Below are positions 1 through 7,065 of a stretch of DNA of 64,000 nucleotides, piece by piece. Under the pieces are notes generated by a model, which saw only the letters and a program-made list of their open reading frames with translations, was not told the DNA's origin and searched no databases. Source of the DNA: Chitinophagaceae bacterium LGM1 (GTDB lineage Bacteria > Bacteroidota > Bacteroidia > Chitinophagales > Chitinophagaceae). Position 1 is the stretch's first letter, and the number at the start of each line of letters is the position of its first letter. The translations under genes were made by a program, and so were the position numbers. The stretch lies in the NCBI GenBank assembly GCA_018604165.1, contig CP075895.1:2599001-2663000 (forward strand), written 5' to 3'.

Positions 1-330
1 TAATTGTGTTTTTGGAGGCCTTAGTGAAGTTACCGTATTGAAAACTTTCATATCAACAAAGTCATTACCTGTAAATATGTCAAGAGTATCGAAATTCCCC
101 TTGTAACACTTCCTAAGCTCTATCTGATAAGTAGTAGCGTCAATTTTTCTAATCCATCCGTGCTTCATTTTTAATACTGCTTTAGCAGACAGTCCTTTAA
201 TAATAAACATATTCTTTTCCCCTTTGTAAATCTTCTTATTGCTGCCACCCGGAAAATAGGATTCAATAACAACCTGCGCTTGTACAGACAGTGTAACAAA
301 AAACATTAGTATAAAAACTAAGAACCGCAT
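1..330 (-). CDS. Partial secreted protein, C-terminus beyond the left edge
   Basis: The reverse strand is open from an ATG at 328-330 to the window edge (110 codons). The first ~19 residues form a typical signal peptide (basic start, hydrophobic core, ending SVQAQ), so the product is exported. The mature part is beta-rich and contains a phrase like KNMFIIKG and a later stretch ending in LRPPKTQ. This loosely recalls repeats in the C-terminal part of GldM-like proteins, but the resemblance is weak and only by eye. It is divergent from the SNase-like gene at 444. No function is assigned. Confidence 0.75.
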   Translation of the reverse strand, partial: MRFLVFILMFFVTLSVQAQVVIESYFPGGSNKKIYKGEKNMFIIKGLSAKAVLKMKHGWIRKIDATTYQIELRKCYKGNFDTLDIFTGNDFVDMKVFNTVTSLRPPKTQL

Positions 331-443
331 ACTTAAAATTACTACAAAACAGCCATTATAAAATTGTTATGCCATAGACGATTGTTAGTGTTGTTAATAA
401 TATATTATACTTTTATATTATTAACTAATAAAAACAATACTAC

Positions 444-1484
444 ATGGGAACATTAAGAATACAAGGGCAAATAGACATCAACCAGTTTTGGCCTGCTGGC
501 TCTTCTGATGCCGATACTACGAAAATAAAACTCATTGTTGGTAGCAATTCATTCAAATACAGGGCTGGCAATAGTGGTGCGTTTAAAACTACTAAAGTGT
601 ATTACGGTGCCAAATCGAAAGGCAGCATTACATCTGAAGTAGTAAAAACAAGTAAGAAGACGGGCGAGCAAACTATCACGGTACGCCTGCAGGGTGTAGA
701 TGCACCGGAGCTTCATTACAAAGCATCGCCATTGAAAAAAACAGCTGATGTATCTGACGCGGAACGTGCAGCGTTCAACGAAATAAACGAAGAGCGCAGA
801 CAATGCTTTGCGGAAAGCGCTACGGTAGCCTTAGCTATATACCTGTCGCAATTTGCAGATAACAAGGGCATGATAAAAGCTACATTTGAAACACAAGTAG
901 ATGCACCGCACGAAGCAGTTGATACCTACGGCAGGTTTGTTGGCAATATCATAATCGGCAATAAGAAAGATATCAATCTGTGGCTGGTAGAAAATGGCTG
1001 GGGTTTGCCTGCTTTCTATACATCTATGAAAACTGACGAGATAGATTTGTTTCTGAAAGCATGGAAAAAAGGCAAAACAAAAAAGAACAGAACCGGCAAA
1101 GCCATCACGACAGACCTGAATCATTTTGATTGGGATTTGATATACAGAAAGCCCCCCGTAGAAGAAGACTTCAGCGTAGGCGATGACAAAGGGGCAGTGA
1201 TATACCCGAAAGTATATCGTAGGCAAGTGGCTTGGCAGGTATCTGCACATGTAGGCATCCATCAACTTGATTTTAAATCTTACCTCGCCAAGTCGCCCGA
1301 CCAGTTAGTAATGCTGGATGAGTTTCTTGACAATGAGGGAGATTTAAACACAACAACAGTATATGCACTGCACGATTGCATAGATGATAACAACAAACTG
1401 ACTTCCGCACCGCACGAATTGATATTTAAAGAAAAGCCGGGAAAGCTCATCAACTCCAAAGACAAAGAAATAGTGAAATGGTGA
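444..1484 (+). CDS. SNase-like (thermonuclease family) protein
   Basis: A 346-residue protein without a signal peptide, so probably cytoplasmic. Residues ~78-195 carry the staphylococcal nuclease fold signature: VRLQGVDAPE with Arg81, Asp86 and Glu89, then DTYGR with Asp160 and Arg164, then a NLWLVENGWG segment. These match the catalytic Arg, calcium-binding Asp/Glu and second Arg of the family, so phosphodiesterase activity is plausible. The N-terminal ~75 residues (with a QFWPAGSSDADT phrase) and the ~150-residue C-terminus lie outside the SNase core. The gene stands alone and ends at a strong hairpin shared with the convergent VOC gene. The cellular substrate is unknown. Confidence 0.85.
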   Translation: MGTLRIQGQIDINQFWPAGSSDADTTKIKLIVGSNSFKYRAGNSGAFKTTKVYYGAKSKGSITSEVVKTSKKTGEQTITVRLQGVDAPELHYKASPLKKTADVSDAERAAFNEINEERRQCFAESATVALAIYLSQFADNKGMIKATFETQVDAPHEAVDTYGRFVGNIIIGNKKDINLWLVENGWGLPAFYTSMKTDEIDLFLKAWKKGKTKKNRTGKAITTDLNHFDWDLIYRKPPVEEDFSVGDDKGAVIYPKVYRRQVAWQVSAHVGIHQLDFKSYLAKSPDQLVMLDEFLDNEGDLNTTTVYALHDCIDDNNKLTSAPHELIFKEKPGKLINSKDKEIVKW

Positions 1485-1504
1485 GGAATGTATTAGCTGC
1501 AATA

Positions 1505-1534
1505 AAATAAGGATGGTGGTTGCCATCCTTATTT
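1505..1534. terminator. Bidirectional intrinsic terminator
   Basis: A 12-bp perfect stem (1505-1516 with 1523-1534) and a 6-nt loop lie between the convergent SNase-like and VOC genes. The A-rich left arm and T-rich right arm suit termination in both directions. Confidence 0.8.
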
Positions 1535-1548
1535 ATATCAAGTATTCA

Positions 1549-1929
1549 TTAAGCTGGCACAGCATGCAAACCAATACGATTACCCTCACTATCAATAAAT
1601 ACACCCATAAAGCCATGCTCTGGAGAAATCTCTGTTTTAGGAACTAATACACTACCACCAGCAGCTACTACCCTGTCAAGAATTATCTGCACATCAGGGT
1701 TGCCATTCATGTAAATGAGAGGTCCGTCTGTTCCTGATGGTTTATGAAATCCGCCACTATCGCACAAAGCACCACCAACACCCATCATATCTTCCAATGG
1801 AAACATACGCATCCTGATGTTAGGCATATCCATCGGTATCATTTGTATTTGAAAAATAGCTTCATAAAACTTCTGCGCCCTGTCAAGGTCTTTTGTCGGT
1901 ATTTCAAACCAACTGATTGCATTTTTCAT
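1549..1929 (-). CDS. VOC (glyoxalase/bleomycin resistance) family protein
   Basis: A 126-residue single-domain protein. It starts with the family's usual phrase (ISWFEIPTKDLDRAQKFYEAIF) and ends with GFMGVFIDSEGNRIGLHA, the two beta-alpha-beta-beta-beta halves of a vicinal-oxygen-chelate fold. Such proteins bind a divalent metal and act as lyases, isomerases or dioxygenases, or bind drugs; the substrate cannot be read from sequence. The Glu in the first strand and the distal His/Glu positions could be metal ligands. It is monocistronic and convergent with the SNase-like gene. Confidence 0.88.
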   Translation of the reverse strand: MKNAISWFEIPTKDLDRAQKFYEAIFQIQMIPMDMPNIRMRMFPLEDMMGVGGALCDSGGFHKPSGTDGPLIYMNGNPDVQIILDRVVAAGGSVLVPKTEISPEHGFMGVFIDSEGNRIGLHAVPA

Positions 1930-1984
1930 TCAAGTATATCATTTAAGTTGTTAAACTAAAAAATTGAAAGTTTAAAAAAGATTT

Positions 1985-3025
1985 TTATAAATGTTCATAA
2001 TCAAAATCAACTTTTAAGTTCTTCTTTATAAAGTCAATATATTTTTTCTCTTCATCGTTTGCAGGATATTGTCCTACTATTACTATTTTTTTATTTTTCT
2101 GCCCTTCATCAAAATAAGCATATGACATTATTTGTCCTAAACCTTCTCTAATGCAGTCACTTGCATACGGAGCTGACTTTACCTCATAAAATGTGATACT
2201 ATTTTTTAGCTCTAATTTTATGTCGACAAAATTTTGTTCAAGAATTACAGCATGTTTACCATATAGATTTATCAATTTTTCTTTTAGTTGATTTTGAAGT
2301 GTATTATGTATTGCTCTCTTAATATAAGTTATACCTTTTGTTGTCACGATTTGTTCTATATTATTTTTGCTTTCGCTACTACGTCTTTTTCTCAGCTTAC
2401 GCTTACCTGAAGATTTATTTTGGTCTGAATAAGTCTGATATAAAAAATTTGAATACTCATATATATTTAAATGCGGTGGCTTCTTTGAAATCATTAGTTT
2501 CTGAATTGCAGAAATTGTTGTTTTTCGATCAACATTTAGCCCAAAAGCTTTTGCGATTTTTGCTAGGACTTCTTTTTTAAAAATAGGAATAAGCCTTTCA
2601 TTAGAATACAGATAAGCAATTTTCCATTTAAAGAGGCTTGTCAAATGTAAATTATCAATAGCTTCAAAATTTCCAACTAATGCGTATTCAATAGTTTCGA
2701 CAACTTCTTTCCTTACTTGCTTATATGCTTCAAATTTTCCACCAATATCACTGCCATAATAAGACTGCCAAGAATATTGATTATCGTTAACGCATGTCTT
2801 AAGTTTTTTCTTAGAATCTGCCCTTTTGAAAATACCAAATTTTATAGAGGTGATGCCATTAATACCACCTAAACTTTTTGTCCTTGTTTCAATCCATTGA
2901 CAAAATGTATCAGGATTACCTACACTTACGTATTCCTCAAGTTTCATCTTTTTTACACTTTCCAAATCCCACCTCTCTAAAAATTCATTAAGAATTTCTC
3001 TGGCTATTTCTATTCTTGTTTCCAT
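1985..3025 (-). CDS. Orphan restriction-like protein: McrB-type N-terminal domain plus PD-(D/E)XK nuclease
   Basis: A 346-residue protein. Residues ~25-165 resemble the N-terminal domain found before the motor in some McrB-like restriction proteins: LEEYVSVGNPDTFCQWIE, then IKFGIFKR, then a helical part with FKWKIAYLY. A basic linker (~205-222) leads to a nuclease core at ~240-346 with Asp268, the EVK triad Glu281-Val-Lys283, and a following QIMSY helix (Gln298, Tyr302) as in RecB-type PD-(D/E)XK nucleases. No AAA+ motor and no methyltransferase are nearby. The gene is visibly more AT-rich than its neighbours, which suggests transfer. A modified-DNA restriction or other defence role is inference. 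Confidence 0.7.
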   Translation of the reverse strand: METRIEIAREILNEFLERWDLESVKKMKLEEYVSVGNPDTFCQWIETRTKSLGGINGITSIKFGIFKRADSKKKLKTCVNDNQYSWQSYYGSDIGGKFEAYKQVRKEVVETIEYALVGNFEAIDNLHLTSLFKWKIAYLYSNERLIPIFKKEVLAKIAKAFGLNVDRKTTISAIQKLMISKKPPHLNIYEYSNFLYQTYSDQNKSSGKRKLRKRRSSESKNNIEQIVTTKGITYIKRAIHNTLQNQLKEKLINLYGKHAVILEQNFVDIKLELKNSITFYEVKSAPYASDCIREGLGQIMSYAYFDEGQKNKKIVIVGQYPANDEEKKYIDFIKKNLKVDFDYEHL

Positions 3026-3051
3026 ATATGTGAAAGTATAATTTTTTATAA

Positions 3052-3090
3052 TAAAACTAAAAGCCCCGCATTGCGAGGCTTTTAGTTTTA
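3052..3090 (-). terminator. Intrinsic terminator after the acyl-CoA dehydrogenase gene
   Basis: A 14-bp perfect stem (3052-3065 with 3077-3090) encloses a short CG-rich loop. On the minus strand it follows the acyl-CoA dehydrogenase stop codon and has a T-rich 3' arm. Confidence 0.8.
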
Positions 3091-3103
3091 TTCAAACAAC
3101 ATT

Positions 3104-4246
3104 TTAGTCTTTCAACACCGTGCGGCTGATAACGATTTTCTGTACCTCGCTGGTACCCTCATATATCTGTGTAATCTTCGCATCGCGCATCAGGCGTTCT
3201 ACGTGGAATTCTTTTACATAACCATAGCCACCATGTATCTGCACTGCTTCGTTGGTTACCCACTGTGCTATTTCAGATGCATACAGCTTTGCCATAGATG
3301 CAGACAGTGTATAATCTTTGCCCTGGTCTTTCGTCCAAGCAGATTTTATAACCATCAACCTAGCACCCTCAATAGCCGTAGCCATATCTGCGAGTTTGAA
3401 AGCGATTGATTGGTGGTTTGAGATTTCTGTACCGAATGCTTTACGCTCTTTAGAATATTTCAATGCCAGTTCGTATGCACCACTTGCAATACCCAATGCC
3501 TGTGCAGCAATACCAATACGTCCACCTGCCAGTACTTTCATGGCAAATGTAAAGCCGAAGCCATCATCGCCTATACGGTTGGCTTTAGGTACTTTCACAT
3601 CCTGAAACATGATGCTGTGTGTATCGCTACCACGGATGCCGAGTTTGTTTTCTTTTGCGCCTACTGTTACACCCGGCCAGTCTTTATGCACTATCAATGC
3701 ATTAATGCCTTTGTGCTTTTTATCGGGGTATGTTTGTGCTATTACTAAGTAGTATGATGCTGTGCTACCATTTGTTATCCAGTTCTTTGTGCCATTCAGC
3801 AAGTAGTAGTCGCCCATATCTTCGGCAGTAGTACGCTGCGATGTGGCATCAGAACCTGCTTCAGGTTCGCTTAGCAAGAAAGCTCCTATTTTCTGACCAC
3901 TTGCCATTTCTGTCAGATACGTTTGCTTTTGCTCTTCATTGCCGTATGTTTCCAAACCCCAGCAAACAAGCGAGTTGTTTACACTCATACATACAGAGGT
4001 AGAAGCATCTACTTTCGAGATTTCTTCCATAGCCAGAACATAAGACACCGTATCCATACCCGAACCACCATATTTCGGGTCAACCATCATGCCCAAAAAA
4101 CCGAGTTCGCCAAGTTTCTTCACTTGTTCTGCAGGAAACTTCTGGTGTTCATCGCGCTCAATAACACCGGGCAACAATTCATTTTTCGCAAATTCGCGCG
4201 CTGCTGCCTGTACTGCTAATTGTTCCTCTGTGAGTTGAAAATTCAT
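3104..4246 (-). CDS. Acyl-CoA dehydrogenase
   Basis: A 380-residue, full-length member of the FAD-dependent acyl-CoA dehydrogenase family, which introduces the alpha-beta double bond in acyl-CoA during fatty-acid or branched-chain amino-acid breakdown and passes electrons to ETF. Visible signatures are the FAD/substrate loop AFLLSEPEAGSDA, the NGTKNWITNG segment, and the C-terminal QIHGGYGY with the catalytic-base region MRDAKITQIYEGTSEVQ. The latter motif is typical of short-chain (butyryl-CoA) type enzymes. A TACGTTTG promoter element lies 25 bp upstream of the ATG. It is not in an operon with other beta-oxidation genes, so the exact substrate is open. Confidence 0.95.
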   Translation of the reverse strand: MNFQLTEEQLAVQAAAREFAKNELLPGVIERDEHQKFPAEQVKKLGELGFLGMMVDPKYGGSGMDTVSYVLAMEEISKVDASTSVCMSVNNSLVCWGLETYGNEEQKQTYLTEMASGQKIGAFLLSEPEAGSDATSQRTTAEDMGDYYLLNGTKNWITNGSTASYYLVIAQTYPDKKHKGINALIVHKDWPGVTVGAKENKLGIRGSDTHSIMFQDVKVPKANRIGDDGFGFTFAMKVLAGGRIGIAAQALGIASGAYELALKYSKERKAFGTEISNHQSIAFKLADMATAIEGARLMVIKSAWTKDQGKDYTLSASMAKLYASEIAQWVTNEAVQIHGGYGYVKEFHVERLMRDAKITQIYEGTSEVQKIVISRTVLKD

Positions 4247-4271
4247 ATTGTATAATAAAAATTTGGTGCTG

Positions 4272-4279
4272 CAAACGTA
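4272..4279 (-). promoter_or_regulatory. Bacteroidota -7 element (TACGTTTG) of the acyl-CoA dehydrogenase gene
   Basis: The reverse strand reads TACGTTTG, matching TAnnTTTG, 25 bp before the start codon at 4246. I see no clear TTTG at the -33 position. Confidence 0.5.
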
Positions 4280-4306
4280 CGCTTTTTATCCCTATTTTTT
4301 TAGTGC

Positions 4307-4882
4307 TTACCATCTATGTTTAATAGATTCATACTCAATCTGCAGCAACCCATAAACAGCCGAATCTTCAGCTACACCATTTCTTCCGTAGTGCTGACGT
4401 AGCAAGCCTTCTTTGGTAAAGCCATAGTTCTCTATCAGCCTTATGGATGCTATATTTAAGGGGCTTACAAAGGCTTCTACCCTATTCAGGTTCATTGTTT
4501 CAAAACCATGTATTAATACAGCTTTCATAGCTTCGGTCATATAGCTCTGACGTTTATGTTCTTCTCGGTAAATGCTGTATCCTATTTCTGCCCTGTTATG
4601 CACTGCTTTCCATGTATGGTAGCCAATTCTGCCAACTGCAATACCCGTTTCTTTATCTACCATCATAAACCCTTTAAAGCTGAGGTAGTAACTTGTTAAT
4701 CCTTTTAAATATTTCTGCTTCTCCAGTTCGTAATCTTCCAGTGTAGGATTCCCCAAATACATCATTATTTGTTCATCTTTCAGGTTATCAAACAAATAGT
4801 CGTAAAGTTCTGGGGTTAGTTCTTTTAATAATAACCTGTCAGTTTCTAACACTACCGTATCAGGTATTTCAGTATGATTCAT
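4307..4882 (-). CDS. GNAT family N-acetyltransferase (RimJ/RimL type)
   Basis: A 191-residue protein with the layout of the RimJ/RimL branch of GNAT enzymes: an N-terminal ETDRLLLKELTPELYDYLF start, a central AVGRIGYHTWKAVHNRAEIGYSI strand pair, an acetyl-CoA-binding part starting EEHKRQSYMTEAMKAVL, and a C-terminal NRVEAFVSPLNIASIRLIENYGF. It is predicted to transfer acetyl from acetyl-CoA to an amine, either a protein N-terminus or a small molecule. The target is unknown. The usual Q/RxxGxG/A turn is replaced by an RQSYMT variant. Confidence 0.9.
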   Translation of the reverse strand: MNHTEIPDTVVLETDRLLLKELTPELYDYLFDNLKDEQIMMYLGNPTLEDYELEKQKYLKGLTSYYLSFKGFMMVDKETGIAVGRIGYHTWKAVHNRAEIGYSIYREEHKRQSYMTEAMKAVLIHGFETMNLNRVEAFVSPLNIASIRLIENYGFTKEGLLRQHYGRNGVAEDSAVYGLLQIEYESIKHRW

Positions 4883-4937
4883 AACAACCTAATATCGTTA
4901 ATATTTCCCTAATCCATACCCGTATAAGCGAAACTGA

Positions 4938-4970
4938 TTTGGAAATGACAATTCCATGTACGTACATTTG
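4938..4970 (+). promoter_or_regulatory. Promoter of the YceI-family gene
   Basis: TTTG at 4938-4941 and TACATTTG at 4963-4970 are separated by 21 bp, matching the Bacteroidota TTTG / TAnnTTTG consensus. The start codon lies 38 bp downstream. Confidence 0.75.
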
Positions 4971-5008
4971 TTGTAGAAACATTGTAAATAATCACAAAAA
5001 TTAACTGT

Positions 5009-5632
5009 ATGAAAAAATTCTTAATCCTTTCGGCTATGGCTTTTATGCCAATGGTAATGGTAGCACAGTCTGCAAAAAAGCCAATGGCAGCAGCAGAAAC
5101 ACCTACAAAGTGGAATCTTGACCGTAGCCACTCTGGCGTAAAATTCAGCGTATCTCACCTTGTTATATCTGAAACAGAGGGTACTTTCCGCGTATTTGAT
5201 GGTACTATAACTTCTCCAACAACAGATTTTAACAATGCGGCTATCAATTTTTCGGTAGATGTAAACAGCATCAATACAGATGATGAAAAACGTGATGGGC
5301 ACTTGAAAAGCGATGACTTCTTCAATGCAGAGAAATACCCTACAATGAAATTTACCGGTACTTCTTTCAAAAAAGTAAAAGGCAACCAATATGTATTGGA
5401 AGGCAACCTGACAATACGCGATGTAACAAAGAAAGTGAAACTGAATGTAGTATATGGCGGCACTGTAAAAGACCCTTGGGGTAACACAAAAGCAGGGTTC
5501 AAAGCTACAGGTAAAATCAACCGTAAAGATTATGGCTTGAAATGGAGCGCCATGACAGAAGCCGGCGGTGCTGTAGTTGGCGACGAAGTGAATATGGAAA
5601 TAAAAGTTGAGTTTGCTCAACAAAAAGCATAA
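5009..5632 (+). CDS. YceI family periplasmic protein
   Basis: A 207-residue exported protein: a signal peptide of ~20 residues, then the YceI lipocalin-like fold. Family signatures are WNLDRSHSGVKFSVSHL at the mature N-terminus, the central DGHLKSDDFFNAEKYPTMKF and the C-terminal INRKDYGLKWS. YceI proteins form a beta-barrel that binds long polyprenoid or other amphipathic lipids in the periplasm; the ligand here is not known. It has its own promoter and a hairpin terminator downstream, so it is probably transcribed alone. Confidence 0.93.
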   Translation: MKKFLILSAMAFMPMVMVAQSAKKPMAAAETPTKWNLDRSHSGVKFSVSHLVISETEGTFRVFDGTITSPTTDFNNAAINFSVDVNSINTDDEKRDGHLKSDDFFNAEKYPTMKFTGTSFKKVKGNQYVLEGNLTIRDVTKKVKLNVVYGGTVKDPWGNTKAGFKATGKINRKDYGLKWSAMTEAGGAVVGDEVNMEIKVEFAQQKA

Positions 5633-5665
5633 GTATAGGTTTAGTGGTAAATGGTGGTTTAGTGA

Positions 5666-5698
5666 GCAGTCCTGATATTCAGGGCTGCTTTATTTTTT
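5666..5698 (+). terminator. Intrinsic terminator of the YceI gene
   Basis: A 10-bp stem with one G-U pair (5666-5675 with 5679-5688) and a TAT loop is followed by a T-rich tract. Confidence 0.75.
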
Positions 5699-6100
5699 AT
5701 CTTTCAACCTGAAGTAGTACACAGCAAAGCTGCCTTTTTCTTTACCAAATGTATGCACAGTGCCATCATTACACTGCACTTTCACATTGTAAATCCATAT
5801 CGTTCCTTTATCGCCTACTTTCTTAATCAATGCCCTTTGTGGCGAACTGACATTTGCACCGTCAGAAGATACTGGCCCCACTTCTTTTTTGGCTTTATAC
5901 GCTTCACCAAACATATCGAACGACTGTACCTTGCAGCCCTCTTGTTTACTCACCATCACGGGTTTAGAAAGCAGTAGTGTGGTAGTTGTTGTATAAATAC
6001 CTGTTTTAGGATAATTACCGTATTTCACCCAGTCGTTTACATCTTGCGCACGGGCAATGCTGCAAGCTAAAAGCAGTATTACGAAACAGTATGTTTTCAT
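5690..6100 (-). CDS. Small secreted protein of unknown function
   Basis: A 136-residue protein with a clear signal peptide (first ~18 residues, ending SIARAQ). The mature part is ~115 residues with Thr-rich and beta-rich stretches, including TTTTTLLLSKPV, two cysteines (one in EGCKV, one in VQCND) that could form a disulfide, and a lysine-rich end. I recognise no family. It is convergent with the YceI gene and its stop codon lies in the T-tract of that gene's terminator. It is probably periplasmic or surface-exposed. Confidence 0.75.
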   Translation of the reverse strand: MKTYCFVILLLACSIARAQDVNDWVKYGNYPKTGIYTTTTTLLLSKPVMVSKQEGCKVQSFDMFGEAYKAKKEVGPVSSDGANVSSPQRALIKKVGDKGTIWIYNVKVQCNDGTVHTFGKEKGSFAVYYFRLKDKK

Positions 6101-6114
6101 GCATCAAGTATAAA

Positions 6115-6138
6115 GCAAAAATCCCGGGCAGAGCCGGG
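6115..6138 (-). terminator. Intrinsic terminator of the small lipoprotein gene
   Basis: CCCGG (6123-6127) pairs with CCGGG (6134-6138). On the minus strand the hairpin is followed by ATTTTTG. The stem is short, so support is moderate. Confidence 0.55.
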
Positions 6139-6165
6139 TACAGCCATGAAAATGGTATTAAAATA

Positions 6166-6339
6166 TTATGCTATCGATTGCACAGCAGCTTGCTGAACAG
6201 GAGAAGGCATAACCATAGTCAATTTCCTAGGCGGGCGAGGATGCACCTGTGGGCGTGGTACTTTATTAGACGACCCGCAAGATTCTAATGTTGCAGTAAG
6301 GGCAAATAATACACTCGCAAAAACAATCAGCTTTTTCAT
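6166..6339 (-). CDS. Small lipoprotein of 57 residues
   Basis: The start is placed at the MKKLIVF methionine at 6339 rather than further upstream, because this gives a canonical lipoprotein signal: a basic start, a hydrophobic core and the lipobox LESC at about residue 20, followed by GSS. The mature peptide is only ~38 residues, proline- and arginine-rich (PRPQVHPRPPRK) and without recognisable domains. It is expected in the inner or outer membrane. Short Pro/Arg-rich lipoproteins of this kind are common in Bacteroidota but have no assigned function. A weak hairpin terminator follows. Confidence 0.65.
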   Translation of the reverse strand: MKKLIVFASVLFALTATLESCGSSNKVPRPQVHPRPPRKLTMVMPSPVQQAAVQSIA

Positions 6340-6446
6340 GAATGTGAAAATAAGAAGCAATCTGCAAAAAAGCAATCGGTAAATAGATTTGCCAAAAAAG
6401 AATTTAGCTTCAATTGGTTATTAATAGTAGTTATTATTTTTACCAA

Positions 6447-6953
6447 ATGACAAATATCCGCCCTTGTACCATTGCAGATGTTGACATCATACAACAATTG
6501 GCTACAGCCATCTGGTGGCCAACATACAGCCCTATACTTACTGTAGCCCAAATAAACTACATGCTTAATAGCATATACAGCAAAGACACCATCAGTAGCC
6601 AGATAGAAAGTAACATCCAGACCTATATATTATTAATTGTCGGTGATGTACCTACAGGTTTTGCTGCATATAGTCCAAGAACTGAAAATCCTGATGTTTA
6701 CAAACTACATAAACTATACTGCCTTACAACAACCAAAGGCATGGGCTACGGTAAGCTATTATTAGATACTGTAGAAGACGCTGTACGTAAAGAAGGTAAA
6801 TCTGTATTGGAATTGAATGTAAACCGCCACAACACGGCGATAGGATTTTATCAGAAAATGGGCTTTGAAGTTGTTTATAGCGAAGATATAGACATCGGCA
6901 ATGGCTATTGGATGAATGATTATGTAATGCGAAAAAACTGTAGTAGCATTTAG
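6447..6953 (+). CDS. GNAT family N-acetyltransferase
   Basis: A 168-residue protein from the ATG at 6447; an upstream in-frame ATG at 6414 would add 11 residues unrelated to the family. Residues after IRPCTIADVDIIQQLA follow the GNAT fold. The acetyl-CoA-binding motif is KLYCLTTTKGMGYGKLLLD (G-M-G-Y-G turn), followed by LELNVNRHNTAIGFYQKMGF, which is typical of the C-terminal half. It probably acetylates a small amine or a protein N-terminus. It has no operon partner and is convergent with the ompA-like gene, with one hairpin between them. Confidence 0.9.
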   Translation: MTNIRPCTIADVDIIQQLATAIWWPTYSPILTVAQINYMLNSIYSKDTISSQIESNIQTYILLIVGDVPTGFAAYSPRTENPDVYKLHKLYCLTTTKGMGYGKLLLDTVEDAVRKEGKSVLELNVNRHNTAIGFYQKMGFEVVYSEDIDIGNGYWMNDYVMRKNCSSI

Positions 6954-7000
6954 TTTATTAGTCATTACAACTACGAAAGAAGCAAGTTTGTATATCAGAT

Positions 7001-7032
7001 AAAAAAACAATCCCGCCGTTGTTACGGCGGGA
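7001..7032 (-). terminator. Intrinsic terminator of the ompA-like gene
   Basis: A 9-bp GC-rich perfect stem (7011-7019 with 7024-7032) and a TGTT loop are followed on the minus strand by TTGTTTTTTT. Confidence 0.85.
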
Positions 7033-7065
7033 CTGCTCTGTTATGAAGTCTGATATTAATTCAGA

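Noticed and set aside
5021-5623. Open frame of 200 codons opposite the YceI gene
   Set aside because: Composition is Cys/Phe/Tyr-rich with no motif; YceI on the other strand has a promoter, signal peptide and terminator.
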